Positions 9,201 through 18,897 of a stretch of 64,000 bases of DNA are shown here, piece by piece. The notes under the pieces were generated by a model. The model was not told the origin of the DNA and did no database searches. It saw nothing but the letters and a program-made list of their open reading frames with translations. This stretch comes from Verrucomicrobiaceae bacterium (lineage in GTDB: Bacteria; Verrucomicrobiota; Verrucomicrobiia; Verrucomicrobiales; Verrucomicrobiaceae), in contig JAIXZA010000016.1 in NCBI GenBank assembly GCA_027489965.1, positions 62,001-126,000 of the forward strand, in the 5' to 3' direction. The first letter of the stretch is position 1, and each line of letters starts with the position of its first letter. A program made the translations under genes and the position numbers.

Positions 9201-9977
9201 ATGATGATCGACATTTTTGCCGTGCAGCTTGATTCCGTTTGGGAAGACAAGGTGACCAATTTCACCCAAGTACGCGCCTTGTTAGCGCTGCGCAGACCTA
9301 CGCCCGGTTCACTCATCGTTCTGCCAGAGATGTTTGGCACCGGGTTTTCATGCGATACGACCGTGACAGCCGAGGCGGAAGGCGGCGAAACAGAACTCTT
9401 TCTCCAAAGACTCGCACAGGAGTATCAAAGCTGCATCGTCGCTGGCGTCGTGACCAAGGGAAAGGAGGGCCTCGGTCGTAATCAAGCACTGGCGGTTGCA
9501 CCTGATGGCACCCTGCTAGCGCGCTACACCAAGATGCAGCCCTTTTCCCTTGGCGGTGAGTCGGCTGTGCATGAGCGAGGAACCAGTCCCCAAATCTTTG
9601 AGTGGGGGAGCATGAAGATCGCACCGCTAATCTGCTATGATTTACGCTTTCCTGAACTCGCGCGCGAGACAGTGAAGCTCGGTGCCGAAGTGCTGATCTA
9701 CATCGCCGCTTGGCCCGTGAAACGCGTGAATCATTGGCTCACACTTCTTCAGGCAAGAGCGATCGAAAACCAAGCCTATGTGATCGGCGTGAACCGAACC
9801 GGCACTGAGCCTAACTATAGCTACAATGGTCGCAGTGTGGTCATCAATCCTCAGGGCGTGATCATCGCCGATGCCGGCGAACGAGAACAAGTTCTGCGTT
9901 CTGAGATCGATGCCCAGCTCATTCGTGACTGGCGCGCTGAGTTCCCCGGACTGCGGGATGCGGGGCTTTGTCGTTGA
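9201..9977 (+). CDS. Carbon-nitrogen hydrolase (nitrilase/omega-amidase family)
   Basis: LIVLPEMFGTGF (Glu), YTKMQPFS (Lys), LICYDLRFPELAR (Cys) triad context. Confidence 0.9.
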   Translation: MMIDIFAVQLDSVWEDKVTNFTQVRALLALRRPTPGSLIVLPEMFGTGFSCDTTVTAEAEGGETELFLQRLAQEYQSCIVAGVVTKGKEGLGRNQALAVAPDGTLLARYTKMQPFSLGGESAVHERGTSPQIFEWGSMKIAPLICYDLRFPELARETVKLGAEVLIYIAAWPVKRVNHWLTLLQARAIENQAYVIGVNRTGTEPNYSYNGRSVVINPQGVIIADAGEREQVLRSEIDAQLIRDWRAEFPGLRDAGLCR

Positions 9978-10037
9978 ATGCCTCAGTTCATCGAGCCTGC
10001 ACTCGTTTGCATGAGAACAGCACCGATTTCATTCGCG

Positions 10038-10952
10038 TTATGGAATTCCGTGGCCTTTGGCCGCCGTCCAGAGGCCATACCAGTCTTCACGCTCTAGCTT
10101 GATGTCGGCTGATTTGGCCGTGGCGATCAGGCGCTCCAGCTTATTGGTGCCGATGATCGGTAGCGGCTGGGATGGATGCGCCATGATCCAAGCGTAGGCC
10201 AGCTGATCTAGCGTAGCGTCACCATATTTGGCTGAAAGCTCAGCCGCTTTGGCCTTGAGGCGCGTGCCCTCTGGCGTGGTCTCGTCCATGAGTTTTCCCT
10301 GGGCCAAAGGGGACCAAGCCATGGGCTTGATCTGATGTTTCTGGCACTGATCGGCGGTGCCATCAAAAATCGGGTCCATGTGCAGCAGGCTGAACTCGAT
10401 CTGATTTGTCACTAAAGGCTGGTCCATGCGGGAGTTCAGCAGATCAAACTGATGCACATTGTAGTTCGAGACGCCGGCACTGCGGATCTTTCCCTCTTTG
10501 ATCAGCTTATTCAGCCCTGCGGCAGTCTCATCCGCGCTGGTCAGCCAGTCTGGGCGATGCACCAGAAAGAGGTCGATGTAATCCGTGCCTAGCAGACGTA
10601 GCGATTTCTCAGCGCTCTTCACCAATCGCGCGGCTTCTGCATTATAAAAGGCCACCTTCCTGTCAGGATGAAAATCACAAGGGACGTAGATGCCGCACTT
10701 CGTGACGATCTCGAACTTCTCCCTCAGGCCTGATTCCAGCTTCAAAGTCTGGCCGATGAACTCCTCCACCCGATACAGTCCGTAGATCTCCGCCGTGTCC
10801 AGCGTGGTGATGCCCAGTTCTAGGCAGGCGTGCAGGCGCTTCAGCAGATCGGCAGAATTCGAGGTCGCTGTATCATCGAGGAATCTCCAGGTGCCATAAA
10901 TGAGGCGTGAAAAGGTCGGGCCGTTTGGGGCGATAGGAAGACGAGTGATCAT
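10038..10952 (-). CDS. Aldo/keto reductase
   Basis: GITTLDTAEIYGLYRVEEFIGQTL; DYIDLFLVHRPDW; AGVSNYNVHQ. Confidence 0.92.
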   Translation of the reverse strand: MITRLPIAPNGPTFSRLIYGTWRFLDDTATSNSADLLKRLHACLELGITTLDTAEIYGLYRVEEFIGQTLKLESGLREKFEIVTKCGIYVPCDFHPDRKVAFYNAEAARLVKSAEKSLRLLGTDYIDLFLVHRPDWLTSADETAAGLNKLIKEGKIRSAGVSNYNVHQFDLLNSRMDQPLVTNQIEFSLLHMDPIFDGTADQCQKHQIKPMAWSPLAQGKLMDETTPEGTRLKAKAAELSAKYGDATLDQLAYAWIMAHPSQPLPIIGTNKLERLIATAKSADIKLEREDWYGLWTAAKGHGIP

Positions 10953-10987
10953 GATGGAATGGGATTTGTCGCGTGATTGATGGCTGC

Positions 10988-11025
10988 AAAAAACCCGCTG
11001 GTCACATGGACACAGCGGGTTTTTT
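10988..11025 (-). terminator. Rho-independent terminator of rpsT
   Basis: AACCCGCTG/CAGCGGGTT stem flanked by A-run and T-run between rpsT stop and the next gene. Confidence 0.85.
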
Positions 11026-11048
11026 AAATTGGAGAGCCCCTCTTGGTA

Positions 11049-11321
11049 TTAGGCTTTCTTGGTCAGAGCACCAACCTTGAGTGCAAGGCGGCTCTTGAGA
11101 CGAGCAGAAGTGTTTTTGTGCAGGACTTTGGTCTTGGCAGCTTTATCTGAGGCCGAGGTGAACTCGTTCAGGCAAATAGCAGCGGTAGCAGCATCACCTT
11201 TTTCGACGGCGGCGATGACTTTCTTGCGGAGAGTGCGGATACGGCTCTTCACAGCAGAGTTAGCTGCAGTGCGCTTGATCGTTTTGCGGATGTCTTTTTC
11301 GGAAGAGCGGATATTGGCCAT
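11049..11321 (-). CDS. rpsT: 30S ribosomal protein S20
   Basis: MANIRSSEKDIRKTIKRTAANSAVKSRIRTLRKKV...LHKNTSARLKSRLA. Confidence 0.95.
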   Translation of the reverse strand: MANIRSSEKDIRKTIKRTAANSAVKSRIRTLRKKVIAAVEKGDAATAAICLNEFTSASDKAAKTKVLHKNTSARLKSRLALKVGALTKKA

Positions 11322-11434
11322 AAAAGTGTCTGGAAGGAGGGGTGTTGTGTATAAGGCAAGGCTGAAGGACTGTCAAACTGGAATCTGGGTTGTGATAGGC
11401 AACTCAGTCATGTTTTGGAACATTTAATGGAGAT

Positions 11435-12304
11435 TCAGCCATGAAACGCCCCTAAAACCTTCACCACTTGTGCGGCGGCGCGGACATTGTGAACGCGGAA
11501 AATCTGGGAGCCACGCTTCATTCCCGCTGAGATGCAAGCAAGCGTTCCGGCATCACGATCATTGGCTTGCGGTAGATCCAGCACTTGGCCGATGACGGTT
11601 TTTCTAGAAACCGGCAGCAGCACGGGACGACCCCATTTCTGGAGGCGGTCGGCGTGGCGATAGATGGCTAGATTGTCCTCACGCTGTTTAGCGAAGTCGA
11701 TCCCTGGATCCAGGATGATCTGCTCTGACTTCAAACCAGCGCTCAAAGCCAGAGCCATTTTTTCATCAAAGAAGGTTTTCAGTGTCTCGTGGATGTCTGC
11801 ATATCCGATGTGCGTATGCGGCACCTTTGGCTGGCCGATGCTGTGCATGATCAGCAGGCTAGCTCCATGTTCAGCACAGAGGCGCGCGTTCGTTGCATCC
11901 GACAGAGCGCTGATGTCATTGATCAGATCTCCGCCATGCGGCAGCACGGCGCGGATCACGGGACTGCGCCAGGTATTGATGGAAAGCATGGGCGGCCAGA
12001 GCTGCTCGGCATCCCAGGGAGCATGCTCAAACTTGGCTAATAGGGCTGGCCAGGCCTTGAGAAAAGGCATGAGTCGCGCGATCTCTTCTTCCTCGGTGAT
12101 CGGTCCACGATTCGTCCGCGCACTCTCGGCGCCGATGTCGATGATATCAGCTCCATCACGCAGCTGCTGCTCGGCCTGCGCCAGCGCCTTATCTGGATCT
12201 AGCGTGCCGTCCCCGCAGAAGGAGTCGTCATTGATATTCACGATGCCCATCACCAGTGGACGGCGTGGGAACTCGATCCGGTGTTGTCTTGTTTGCCAAA
12301 TCAT
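11435..12304 (-). CDS. folP: Dihydropteroate synthase
   Basis: PLVMGIVNINDDSFCGDG...GADIIDIGAESARTNRGPITEEEE...LINDISAL...IILDPGIDFAKQREDNL...LPVSRKTVIG. Confidence 0.93.
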   Translation of the reverse strand: MIWQTRQHRIEFPRRPLVMGIVNINDDSFCGDGTLDPDKALAQAEQQLRDGADIIDIGAESARTNRGPITEEEEIARLMPFLKAWPALLAKFEHAPWDAEQLWPPMLSINTWRSPVIRAVLPHGGDLINDISALSDATNARLCAEHGASLLIMHSIGQPKVPHTHIGYADIHETLKTFFDEKMALALSAGLKSEQIILDPGIDFAKQREDNLAIYRHADRLQKWGRPVLLPVSRKTVIGQVLDLPQANDRDAGTLACISAGMKRGSQIFRVHNVRAAAQVVKVLGAFHG

Positions 12305-13134
12305 GCGCTGGGCCAGCTTTCTGGTAGGAGCACCTCACGGCGCTGACGTTTTTCAAAGCGCACGGTGGTGGTGTAGCCGACACTGCGCACGAGTTTTAAA
12401 GCCTGATCAAAGTCGGCCCCCACATCTGTCGGCTTATGCGCGTCTGAGCTAATTACGATGGGCACCTTGGCTGAATAAGCCATCTCCAGCATCTCTCGGG
12501 CAGGGTAAATTTCGGCCACTTCTTTGCGTAGGCCAGCGGTGCTCACTTCCATAACCGCATTGGTATCCAGGAGCGCCTGAATCACAGGCTCATAATAGCG
12601 GCGTAAATCCACCGCAGGTCGGAAACCGAACTTTTTGGCCAAATCAGGATGCGCGTAAAAATCAAAGAGTCCGGTGCGGATCATCTTTTCATAGAGCTTC
12701 CAATACACCGACCACATGTGCTCGATGTCTGTCGCAGTCGTCCAGCGCGCCATGTGTTGGGGATCATCCACCGCGATGCCACCATGAATGTAATGCACGC
12801 TGCCGATGAGATAGTCCCACTCACCCAGCCCTGCGGTTTTTTCGATCCACTTTTCTTTTCCCTCTAGATAATCACACTCCAGCGCCAGCCGGATTGGGAA
12901 TCCTGGCAGTGCCTCGCGGGCCTCTGTGACCAGTTCAAAATAGCGCGGTAAATCCGTGATCAGCATCCGCCAATCATCAAAGAATTCCGGCATGGGATTA
13001 TGATCAGAGAATCCAACCTCAGCCAAACCAATGCTCTGAGCATGTCGTGCATACTCCACCGGATTCCCCTCCGCATGGAGGCAAAGTGGCGTGTGAGTGT
13101 GGTAGTCAGCGAGCATGCTTTCTTGGTCCGCCAC
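12301..13134 (-). CDS. PHP-family histidinol-phosphatase-like protein
   Basis: ADYHTHTPLCLHAEG...VGFSDHNPMP...IGSVHYIHG...ISSDAHKP; overlaps folP by 4 nt. Confidence 0.88.
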   Translation of the reverse strand: MADQESMLADYHTHTPLCLHAEGNPVEYARHAQSIGLAEVGFSDHNPMPEFFDDWRMLITDLPRYFELVTEAREALPGFPIRLALECDYLEGKEKWIEKTAGLGEWDYLIGSVHYIHGGIAVDDPQHMARWTTATDIEHMWSVYWKLYEKMIRTGLFDFYAHPDLAKKFGFRPAVDLRRYYEPVIQALLDTNAVMEVSTAGLRKEVAEIYPAREMLEMAYSAKVPIVISSDAHKPTDVGADFDQALKLVRSVGYTTTVRFEKRQRREVLLPESWPSA

Positions 13135-13211
13135 ATTGGCTAGCGTGCAAGGAATAAAACAAGAAGACGCTAAGTGGAAGATCCGCTTTCACATCACGTT
13201 TGATCTCATCC

Positions 13212-14099
13212 ATGAAATTCGCTCTCGCACTGACAACGCTTATCATCTTCACCGGCAGCCTTATGGCCGCACGCCCGATCCTCTGCTGCGACTACAGTGG
13301 TGGCACGGTGACGATCCTTTCTGCCGCAGGCGAAATCGAATGGCAGGTGGAGGCGAAGCAGCCGCAGGACTGCTGGCAACTACCGAGCGGAAACATTCTT
13401 TTTGCCTATCGTGGGGGCGCAAAGGAAGTGACGAGGGAGAAAAAAGTCGTCTGGGAATACGTGGCTTCTGAAAAGGTCGAATGCCATGGCTGTCAGCCTT
13501 TACCTAATGGCAATGTGCTGGTCATTGAGTGCGGTAGCAGCCGCATCATTGAAGTGGATCGTGCGGGAAAAGTTGCCAAGGAAATCAAGCTGGTGACCAA
13601 GGATAGCGTGAAACTGCACAATCAATTTCGCGGTACACGGAAAACGTCGGATGGCCACTACCTCGTTTGCTTTAAAGGCGAGAGCAAGATCGTGGAGCTC
13701 GATGCCAATGGCAAAGTGCTGCGTGAGGTGCCAGTGACGGGTGATCCGCATGAAGTCGTGCAATTAGCCAATCAAAACTTACTCATCACCTGCGGAGATG
13801 GACATCAAGTCGTCGAAGTCGATCCTGCGGGAAAGACCGTTTGGCAACTCAGCGAGAACGATCTCCCTGCTCATCCACTCCGACTCATGGCTGGCTGTCA
13901 TCGTCTGCCGGATGGGAACACGATCTTTGCCAATTATCTCGGTCACGGACACCTCGGTGAGCAGGCGCAGTTCATCGAAGTGACTCCCGACAAAAAAGTC
14001 GTCTGGGCCTTTGAGGATAAAGGTCGCTTCAAGACCATCAATCAAATCATGGCGTTGGATGATTCAGGTGACGTGACCAAGGGCGAGGTGCGCCGATAG
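13212..14099 (+). CDS. Secreted beta-propeller (PQQ/NHL-like) protein
   Basis: Repeated blades such as GHYLVCFKGESKIVELDANGKVLREV and LLITCGDGHQVVEVDPAGKTVWQL; signal peptide. Confidence 0.75.
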   Translation: MKFALALTTLIIFTGSLMAARPILCCDYSGGTVTILSAAGEIEWQVEAKQPQDCWQLPSGNILFAYRGGAKEVTREKKVVWEYVASEKVECHGCQPLPNGNVLVIECGSSRIIEVDRAGKVAKEIKLVTKDSVKLHNQFRGTRKTSDGHYLVCFKGESKIVELDANGKVLREVPVTGDPHEVVQLANQNLLITCGDGHQVVEVDPAGKTVWQLSENDLPAHPLRLMAGCHRLPDGNTIFANYLGHGHLGEQAQFIEVTPDKKVVWAFEDKGRFKTINQIMALDDSGDVTKGEVRR

Positions 14100-14161
14100 A
14101 ATGCACATTTCATCATGATGCCAGTTGAAGTCGAGTGGCTCCTCTCCGACATGAGCGTCTC

Positions 14162-14815
14162 ATGTCTTCTTTAAAAGCTTACATCTTCGATCTCGATGGC
14201 ACCCTGATTGACTCGCTCAAAGACCTTGCCTCTGCGGTCAACCGCATGCTCGTGGAGCAGGGTTATCCAGAGCGTGATTTAGCTTTATTCCCCGAATACA
14301 TTGGCGACGGCATGAGGCAGCTTGTGAGTCGTGCCCTGCCTGAATCAGCGCGAACAGATGACATCATCGATCGCTGTCTCAGCAGCTATCAGCAGCAGTA
14401 TCAGAATGGCTGGCATGATCAGACCATCGTTTATGCAGGCATGCAGGACGTGCTGGATGAACTGAAGGGCCGAGGCATGAAAATCGGCTGCATTTCCAAT
14501 AAGCCGCACCACTTTACCCAGCTCTGCTGCGACCACTTTTTCCCAGCAGACACCTTTGCGGTTGTGCTCGGACAGCGTAACGAAGTGCCGCGAAAGCCCG
14601 ATCCTGCCGGAGCTCATGAGGCAGCAGCCCTGCTGGGACTCACCACGGCTGACTGTGCCTATGTAGGTGATTCAGGCATCGACATGGCCTTTGCTAAAAA
14701 CGCAGGCATGCGCGGCATCGGCGTCAGCTGGGGCTTCCGTAGCGTGGCTGAGCTTCAAGAACATGGCGCAGATGTCATTGTGAATCTGCCTTGGGATCTG
14801 CTTCTTCAAAAGTAG
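14162..14815 (+). CDS. HAD-superfamily phosphatase (phosphoglycolate phosphatase-like)
   Basis: KAYIFDLDGTLIDSLKDL...CISNKP...RKPDPAG...YVGDSGIDMAFAKNAGM. Confidence 0.9.
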   Translation: MSSLKAYIFDLDGTLIDSLKDLASAVNRMLVEQGYPERDLALFPEYIGDGMRQLVSRALPESARTDDIIDRCLSSYQQQYQNGWHDQTIVYAGMQDVLDELKGRGMKIGCISNKPHHFTQLCCDHFFPADTFAVVLGQRNEVPRKPDPAGAHEAAALLGLTTADCAYVGDSGIDMAFAKNAGMRGIGVSWGFRSVAELQEHGADVIVNLPWDLLLQK

Positions 14816-14877
14816 GGACAAAGTATATCATGACGGAGCTTGAACTCGCTGCTAACCTAGGCGTAGTTTGAATCGTT

Positions 14878-15738
14878 ATGACTCCTACACGTCTCCTGCA
14901 TCTCACGGCTAAAGGTTCTCTCCTAGTCTCCGCACTTTGGCTTGCCTCTTGTAAGACGACACCACCGCCACCGCCACCAACCCCAGAAGTCGCCAAAAAG
15001 CCAACAGGCCTCTTCGAATGGCATGGCGAGGGTAAGAGCATTACCTCCGTGAAGATCAATGTAGACGAACAAAAAGCTCGTCTTTACAACGGGGATGAAG
15101 AGATCGGCTGGACCTATGTCGCCAGCGGCATCACCAGCTTCCCAACTCCAACTGGAGAATTCAAAGTCTTGGAAAAAATCGCCGACAAAGTTTCCAATCT
15201 TTACGGTAAAGGGTTTGATGCAGCTGGTAAATTGGTCAACTCAGATTTCAAACAAGGGCGCGATCTGTTGCCGCCTGGAGGCAGTTTTGAGCCAGCCAAG
15301 ATGACCTACTTCATGCGACTGACCGGAGACGGAGTCGGCATGCATATCGGAGCCATCCCCCGCCCTGGTCGCAGAGCCTCCCATGGCTGCATCCGCCTGC
15401 CGTCTAAATTTGCCGGTACCATCTTCAAGAACATTTCCGTCGGCACCCCAGTGACCATCACCGGCAGTGGCCCCGACTACGCCACCTACATCAAGCAATC
15501 GAATCAAAAAGCCGCTGCCAACGCCGCAAAACTAGCCGCCGCCAAGCAGAAAGCTGCCGAAGCCGAAGCCGCGACGACTGAAGCCACCACACTCGCTCCT
15601 GGCGACCCAAATGGCCCTGCGGTAACAACACCACCAACCATCGGTGGCCCAGCCCTATCTCCTGCCCCGGCCCCAGGTCCTGCACTAGAAGAGGTCAAGC
15701 CAGCCACCCCAGTGCCAGCGGCTCCGACTGGGAATTGA
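14878..15738 (+). CDS. L,D-transpeptidase (YkuD) lipoprotein with intact motif
   Basis: Lipobox LWLASC; RPGRRASHGCIRLPSKFAGTIFKNISVGTPVTI; Ala/Pro-rich tail. Confidence 0.9.
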   Translation: MTPTRLLHLTAKGSLLVSALWLASCKTTPPPPPPTPEVAKKPTGLFEWHGEGKSITSVKINVDEQKARLYNGDEEIGWTYVASGITSFPTPTGEFKVLEKIADKVSNLYGKGFDAAGKLVNSDFKQGRDLLPPGGSFEPAKMTYFMRLTGDGVGMHIGAIPRPGRRASHGCIRLPSKFAGTIFKNISVGTPVTITGSGPDYATYIKQSNQKAAANAAKLAAAKQKAAEAEAATTEATTLAPGDPNGPAVTTPPTIGGPALSPAPAPGPALEEVKPATPVPAAPTGN

Positions 15739-15868
15739 TAGGTTCACATCGACTAGGCTTACACTTCTTTGGCAGGCCTAGTCAGAATTGCAGGCAGTTG
15801 CCTTGAATCAGAAATCTGTTGGCCTCCCAGAATCTGTGAGAGACAATGATGTTCGTATTCTCGCGCCC

Positions 15869-16495
15869 ATGAACCCTGCCCCTCTCGTCGTTTCTCATCC
15901 CCTTGCTCAGATCCACCTCACGGCCATGCGGCGGCAGGAGACGTCCACGTCCCAGTTTCGCTGGCATCTGCATCGGTTGGCTGAAATTCTTTTCACCGTG
16001 GCTACGCGTGCTTTGGAGACTGAGACTGTCAACATCCAGACGCCTCTGGCAGAGACCCAAGGACAGACCTTTGCACGCCCCATCATCCTTGTGCCGATTC
16101 TGCGTGCTGGACTAGGACTTTCAGAGGCCATCCACCCGCTGGTGCCAGACGCTATCGTCGCCCACATCGGCATTTCTCGCTGTGAAGAGACCGCTCAGCC
16201 AAAACCTTACTTTGCCAGAATCCCCGGCAGCTTATGGAAATCTGAAGTCTTCCTGCTCGATCCCATGCTGGCCACAGGTGGCAGCGCCTGCTTCACCATC
16301 AAGCAGCTCAAGGCCGCTGGTGCTGAACGCATTACCTTCATCTGTGTGGTCAGCAGTCCCGAGGGACTCGAGGCCATGGCGGAGGAGCATCCTGACGTGC
16401 CTATCATTACCGCCGCCATTGATGAAGGCTTGAATGACAAGTTTTTCATCGTCCCAGGTCTGGGCGATGCAGGCGATCGCTGCTTTGGCACCTAG
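15869..16495 (+). CDS. upp: Uracil phosphoribosyltransferase
   Basis: PIILVPILRAGLGLSEAIHPLVPDA...LLDPMLATGGSACFTIKQLKAAGA...DAGDRCFGT; start trimmed to 15869. Confidence 0.93.
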   Translation: MNPAPLVVSHPLAQIHLTAMRRQETSTSQFRWHLHRLAEILFTVATRALETETVNIQTPLAETQGQTFARPIILVPILRAGLGLSEAIHPLVPDAIVAHIGISRCEETAQPKPYFARIPGSLWKSEVFLLDPMLATGGSACFTIKQLKAAGAERITFICVVSSPEGLEAMAEEHPDVPIITAAIDEGLNDKFFIVPGLGDAGDRCFGT

Positions 16496-16578
16496 AACGA
16501 GGCCTTTTTAAAAAAATGCATCATTCTCATGATTGATCTTGTTCCCTGTGCTGCATCCGTGGAATACTGTGCGGAGAT

Positions 16579-17202
16579 ATGAAAGAGTACGCCTACATTC
16601 ACGAAGAAGGTCGCCTGCCTGCCCCCTTAAACGCGGTCCCTTTTTTAAACAGTTTCAGTGACGAGCAACTGGACGATGTACTGAATTCCTCCAGCCTGCT
16701 CCAATGCGATAAAGACGACATCATCATCCAGGAAGGCACCATCGACAGCCGCATCTACATCCTGCTGAATGGTGAGCTAGAGGTCCGCATCAGTGGCAAA
16801 AAAGTGGCCGCTATTTCCCGAGTCGGAGACGTCTTTGGTGAACTGGCGCTCGTCAATCAGGACAAGCGTGCCGCCTCAGTGATCGCCAGCAGCCGTGCCC
16901 TCTGTTTGGCCGTTGATCAGAAGTTCCTTCAGGACATCCACCCGCGTGAAGAAGACCCCGCCTTTCACGCCGCCCTCTTTGAATTCGTGGCTCGTCTCGT
17001 CGCCAAAAAACTAGACGCCACCTCCCGTCGCCTGGGCGAAGTAGAAAAAGAACTCCGCGCCCTCAAAGAAGCCCAGGGCATCACGGACACAACCGTCGTC
17101 AAGTCCCCAGCCTCGAAAGCCACGAAGCCTTCAAAACCCGCCGTCCGCCTGCCTGCCGCCAAAGCGCTCAAAAAGCCTCAGCGCCGCAAGGCCTTGGCTT
17201 GA
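16579..17202 (+). CDS. Cyclic-nucleotide-binding (CNMP/Crp-like) domain protein with Lys/Ala-rich tail
   Basis: DDIIIQEGTIDSRIYILLNGELEVRISGKKVAAISRVGDVFGELALVNQDKRAASVIA; no HTH seen. Confidence 0.85.
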   Translation: MKEYAYIHEEGRLPAPLNAVPFLNSFSDEQLDDVLNSSSLLQCDKDDIIIQEGTIDSRIYILLNGELEVRISGKKVAAISRVGDVFGELALVNQDKRAASVIASSRALCLAVDQKFLQDIHPREEDPAFHAALFEFVARLVAKKLDATSRRLGEVEKELRALKEAQGITDTTVVKSPASKATKPSKPAVRLPAAKALKKPQRRKALA

Positions 17203-17304
17203 ATTCAACAGGCCGGTCAATCGGTGAGCGTTTCACTTGTGGCTCAAATCTGAGCCGATAGGGTGCTTCATGCTTCCTGCTCAATTTTCGTCTCCTTCCG
17301 CCCC

Positions 17305-18897
17305 ATGATCACCGGTGAAATCCGCAGCAAAGTCGATGCCCTCTGGAATGCCTTCTGGACAGGCGGCATTTCCAATCCCCTGGAGGTCATCGAGCAGATC
17401 ACCTACCTGCTCTTTTTGAAGCGCCTCGACGACCTCCACACCCTGGAGGAAAACAAAGCCGCCCGGCTGAAGCGGCCCCTCGACCGCCGCATCTTCCCCG
17501 AGGGCGCGGATCCAAAGAAACGCAGCTACGACGACCTGCGCTGGAGCCGCTTCAAGCACTTCGAGGCCAAGGAAATGTTCGAGGTCGTCAATGACCACGT
17601 CTTCCCCTTCCTCCGCACCCTCGGCGGCGATGGCTCCACCTACGCGCACCACATGAAGGACGCGCGTTTCACCATCCCCACGCCCGCCCTGCTCACGAAG
17701 GTCGTCGATATGATCGACGCGGTGCCCATGGAGGACCGGGATACGAAGGGCGACCTCTACGAGTACATGCTCGGCAAGATCGCCGCAGCCGGGCAGAACG
17801 GCCAGTTCCGCACCCCGCGCCACATCATCCAGCTCATGGTGGAAATGACCGCCCCCACCGCGAAGGACACGATTTGTGATCCCGCCAGCGGCACCTGCGG
17901 CTTCCTCGTCGCAGCTGGGGAGTATCTGCGGGATCACCAGCCCGAGATCCTGCGTGATCCGCAGATGAAGCGGCACTTCCACGAGCAGGCCTTCCACGGC
18001 TACGACTTTGACAACACCATGCTCCGCATCGGCAGCATGAACATGCTCCTCCACGGCGTCGAGCAGCCAGACATCCGCTACCGGGATTCCCTTGGCCAGG
18101 ACCACGCGGGCGAGGAGGAGAAATACACCCTCGTTCTCGCCAATCCGCCCTTCGCCGGCAGCCTCGACTACGAGAGCTGTGCCAAAGATTTGCAGCAGAT
18201 GGTCAAAACCAAAAAGACCGAGCTGCTCTTCCTGGCCCTCATCCTCCGATTGTTAAAACCCGGTGGCCGTGCCGCCGTCATCGTGCCGGACGGCGTCCTC
18301 TTCGGCTCCTCCACCGCGCACAAGACCCTGCGCAAAATGCTCGTCGAGGAACAAAAGCTCGACGCCGTCATCTCCCTGCCCGGTGGCGTTTTCAAGCCCT
18401 ACGCTGGCGTCTCCACCGCCATCCTCCTCTTCACCAAGACCAACTCCGGCGGCACCGACCACGTCTGGTTCTACGACGTCCAGGCCGACGGCCAATCCCT
18501 CGACGACAAACGCACCGAACTCCTCCCGCCCGAAAAACTGGGGGCAACGCCCCCAGCCCTTCGAAGCCTTGGCGGAGTAGGGCTCTCGCCCGAAGACCAC
18601 GCCAAAAACAACCTCCCCGATGTCCTCAGCCGCTGGCGCACTTTGCGTCCGGCTATCAACTCTCAACCATCAACTATCAACTCCGTCGAGCTTGCGAGGC
18701 CCCGCACCGCCCAATCCTTCCTTGTCCCCAAAGCCGACCTCGCCGCCCAAAACTACGACCTCTCCCTGAACCGCTACAAAGAAGTCATCCACGAAGAAAT
18801 CGCCCACCGCCCGCCCGGCGAGATCCTCGCCCGCCTCGCCGAGCTGGAGAAAGACATCGCCCAGGGCATGAAGGAACTGGAGGGGATGCTGAGGTGA
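17305..18897 (+). CDS. hsdM: Type I restriction-modification system, methylase subunit HsdM
   Basis: FRTPRHIIQLMVEM; CDPASGTCGFLVAAGEYL; LANPPFAG; AQNYDLSLNRYKEV. Confidence 0.95.
   Translation: MITGEIRSKVDALWNAFWTGGISNPLEVIEQITYLLFLKRLDDLHTLEENKAARLKRPLDRRIFPEGADPKKRSYDDLRWSRFKHFEAKEMFEVVNDHVFPFLRTLGGDGSTYAHHMKDARFTIPTPALLTKVVDMIDAVPMEDRDTKGDLYEYMLGKIAAAGQNGQFRTPRHIIQLMVEMTAPTAKDTICDPASGTCGFLVAAGEYLRDHQPEILRDPQMKRHFHEQAFHGYDFDNTMLRIGSMNMLLHGVEQPDIRYRDSLGQDHAGEEEKYTLVLANPPFAGSLDYESCAKDLQQMVKTKKTELLFLALILRLLKPGGRAAVIVPDGVLFGSSTAHKTLRKMLVEEQKLDAVISLPGGVFKPYAGVSTAILLFTKTNSGGTDHVWFYDVQADGQSLDDKRTELLPPEKLGATPPALRSLGGVGLSPEDHAKNNLPDVLSRWRTLRPAINSQPSTINSVELARPRTAQSFLVPKADLAAQNYDLSLNRYKEVIHEEIAHRPPGEILARLAELEKDIAQGMKELEGMLR
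18538..18556. repeat. Short hairpin inside hsdM coding sequence
   Basis: CTGGGGGC-AAC-GCCCCCAG, perfect 8-bp stem. Confidence 0.6.
18654..18681 (+). repeat. Four consecutive YNTCAAC heptamers in hsdM
   Basis: TATCAAC TCTCAAC CATCAAC TATCAAC read directly. Confidence 0.8.

Noticed and set aside
17281-18105. 274-aa minus-strand ORF opposite hsdM
   Set aside because: Antisense shadow of a well-supported HsdM frame.
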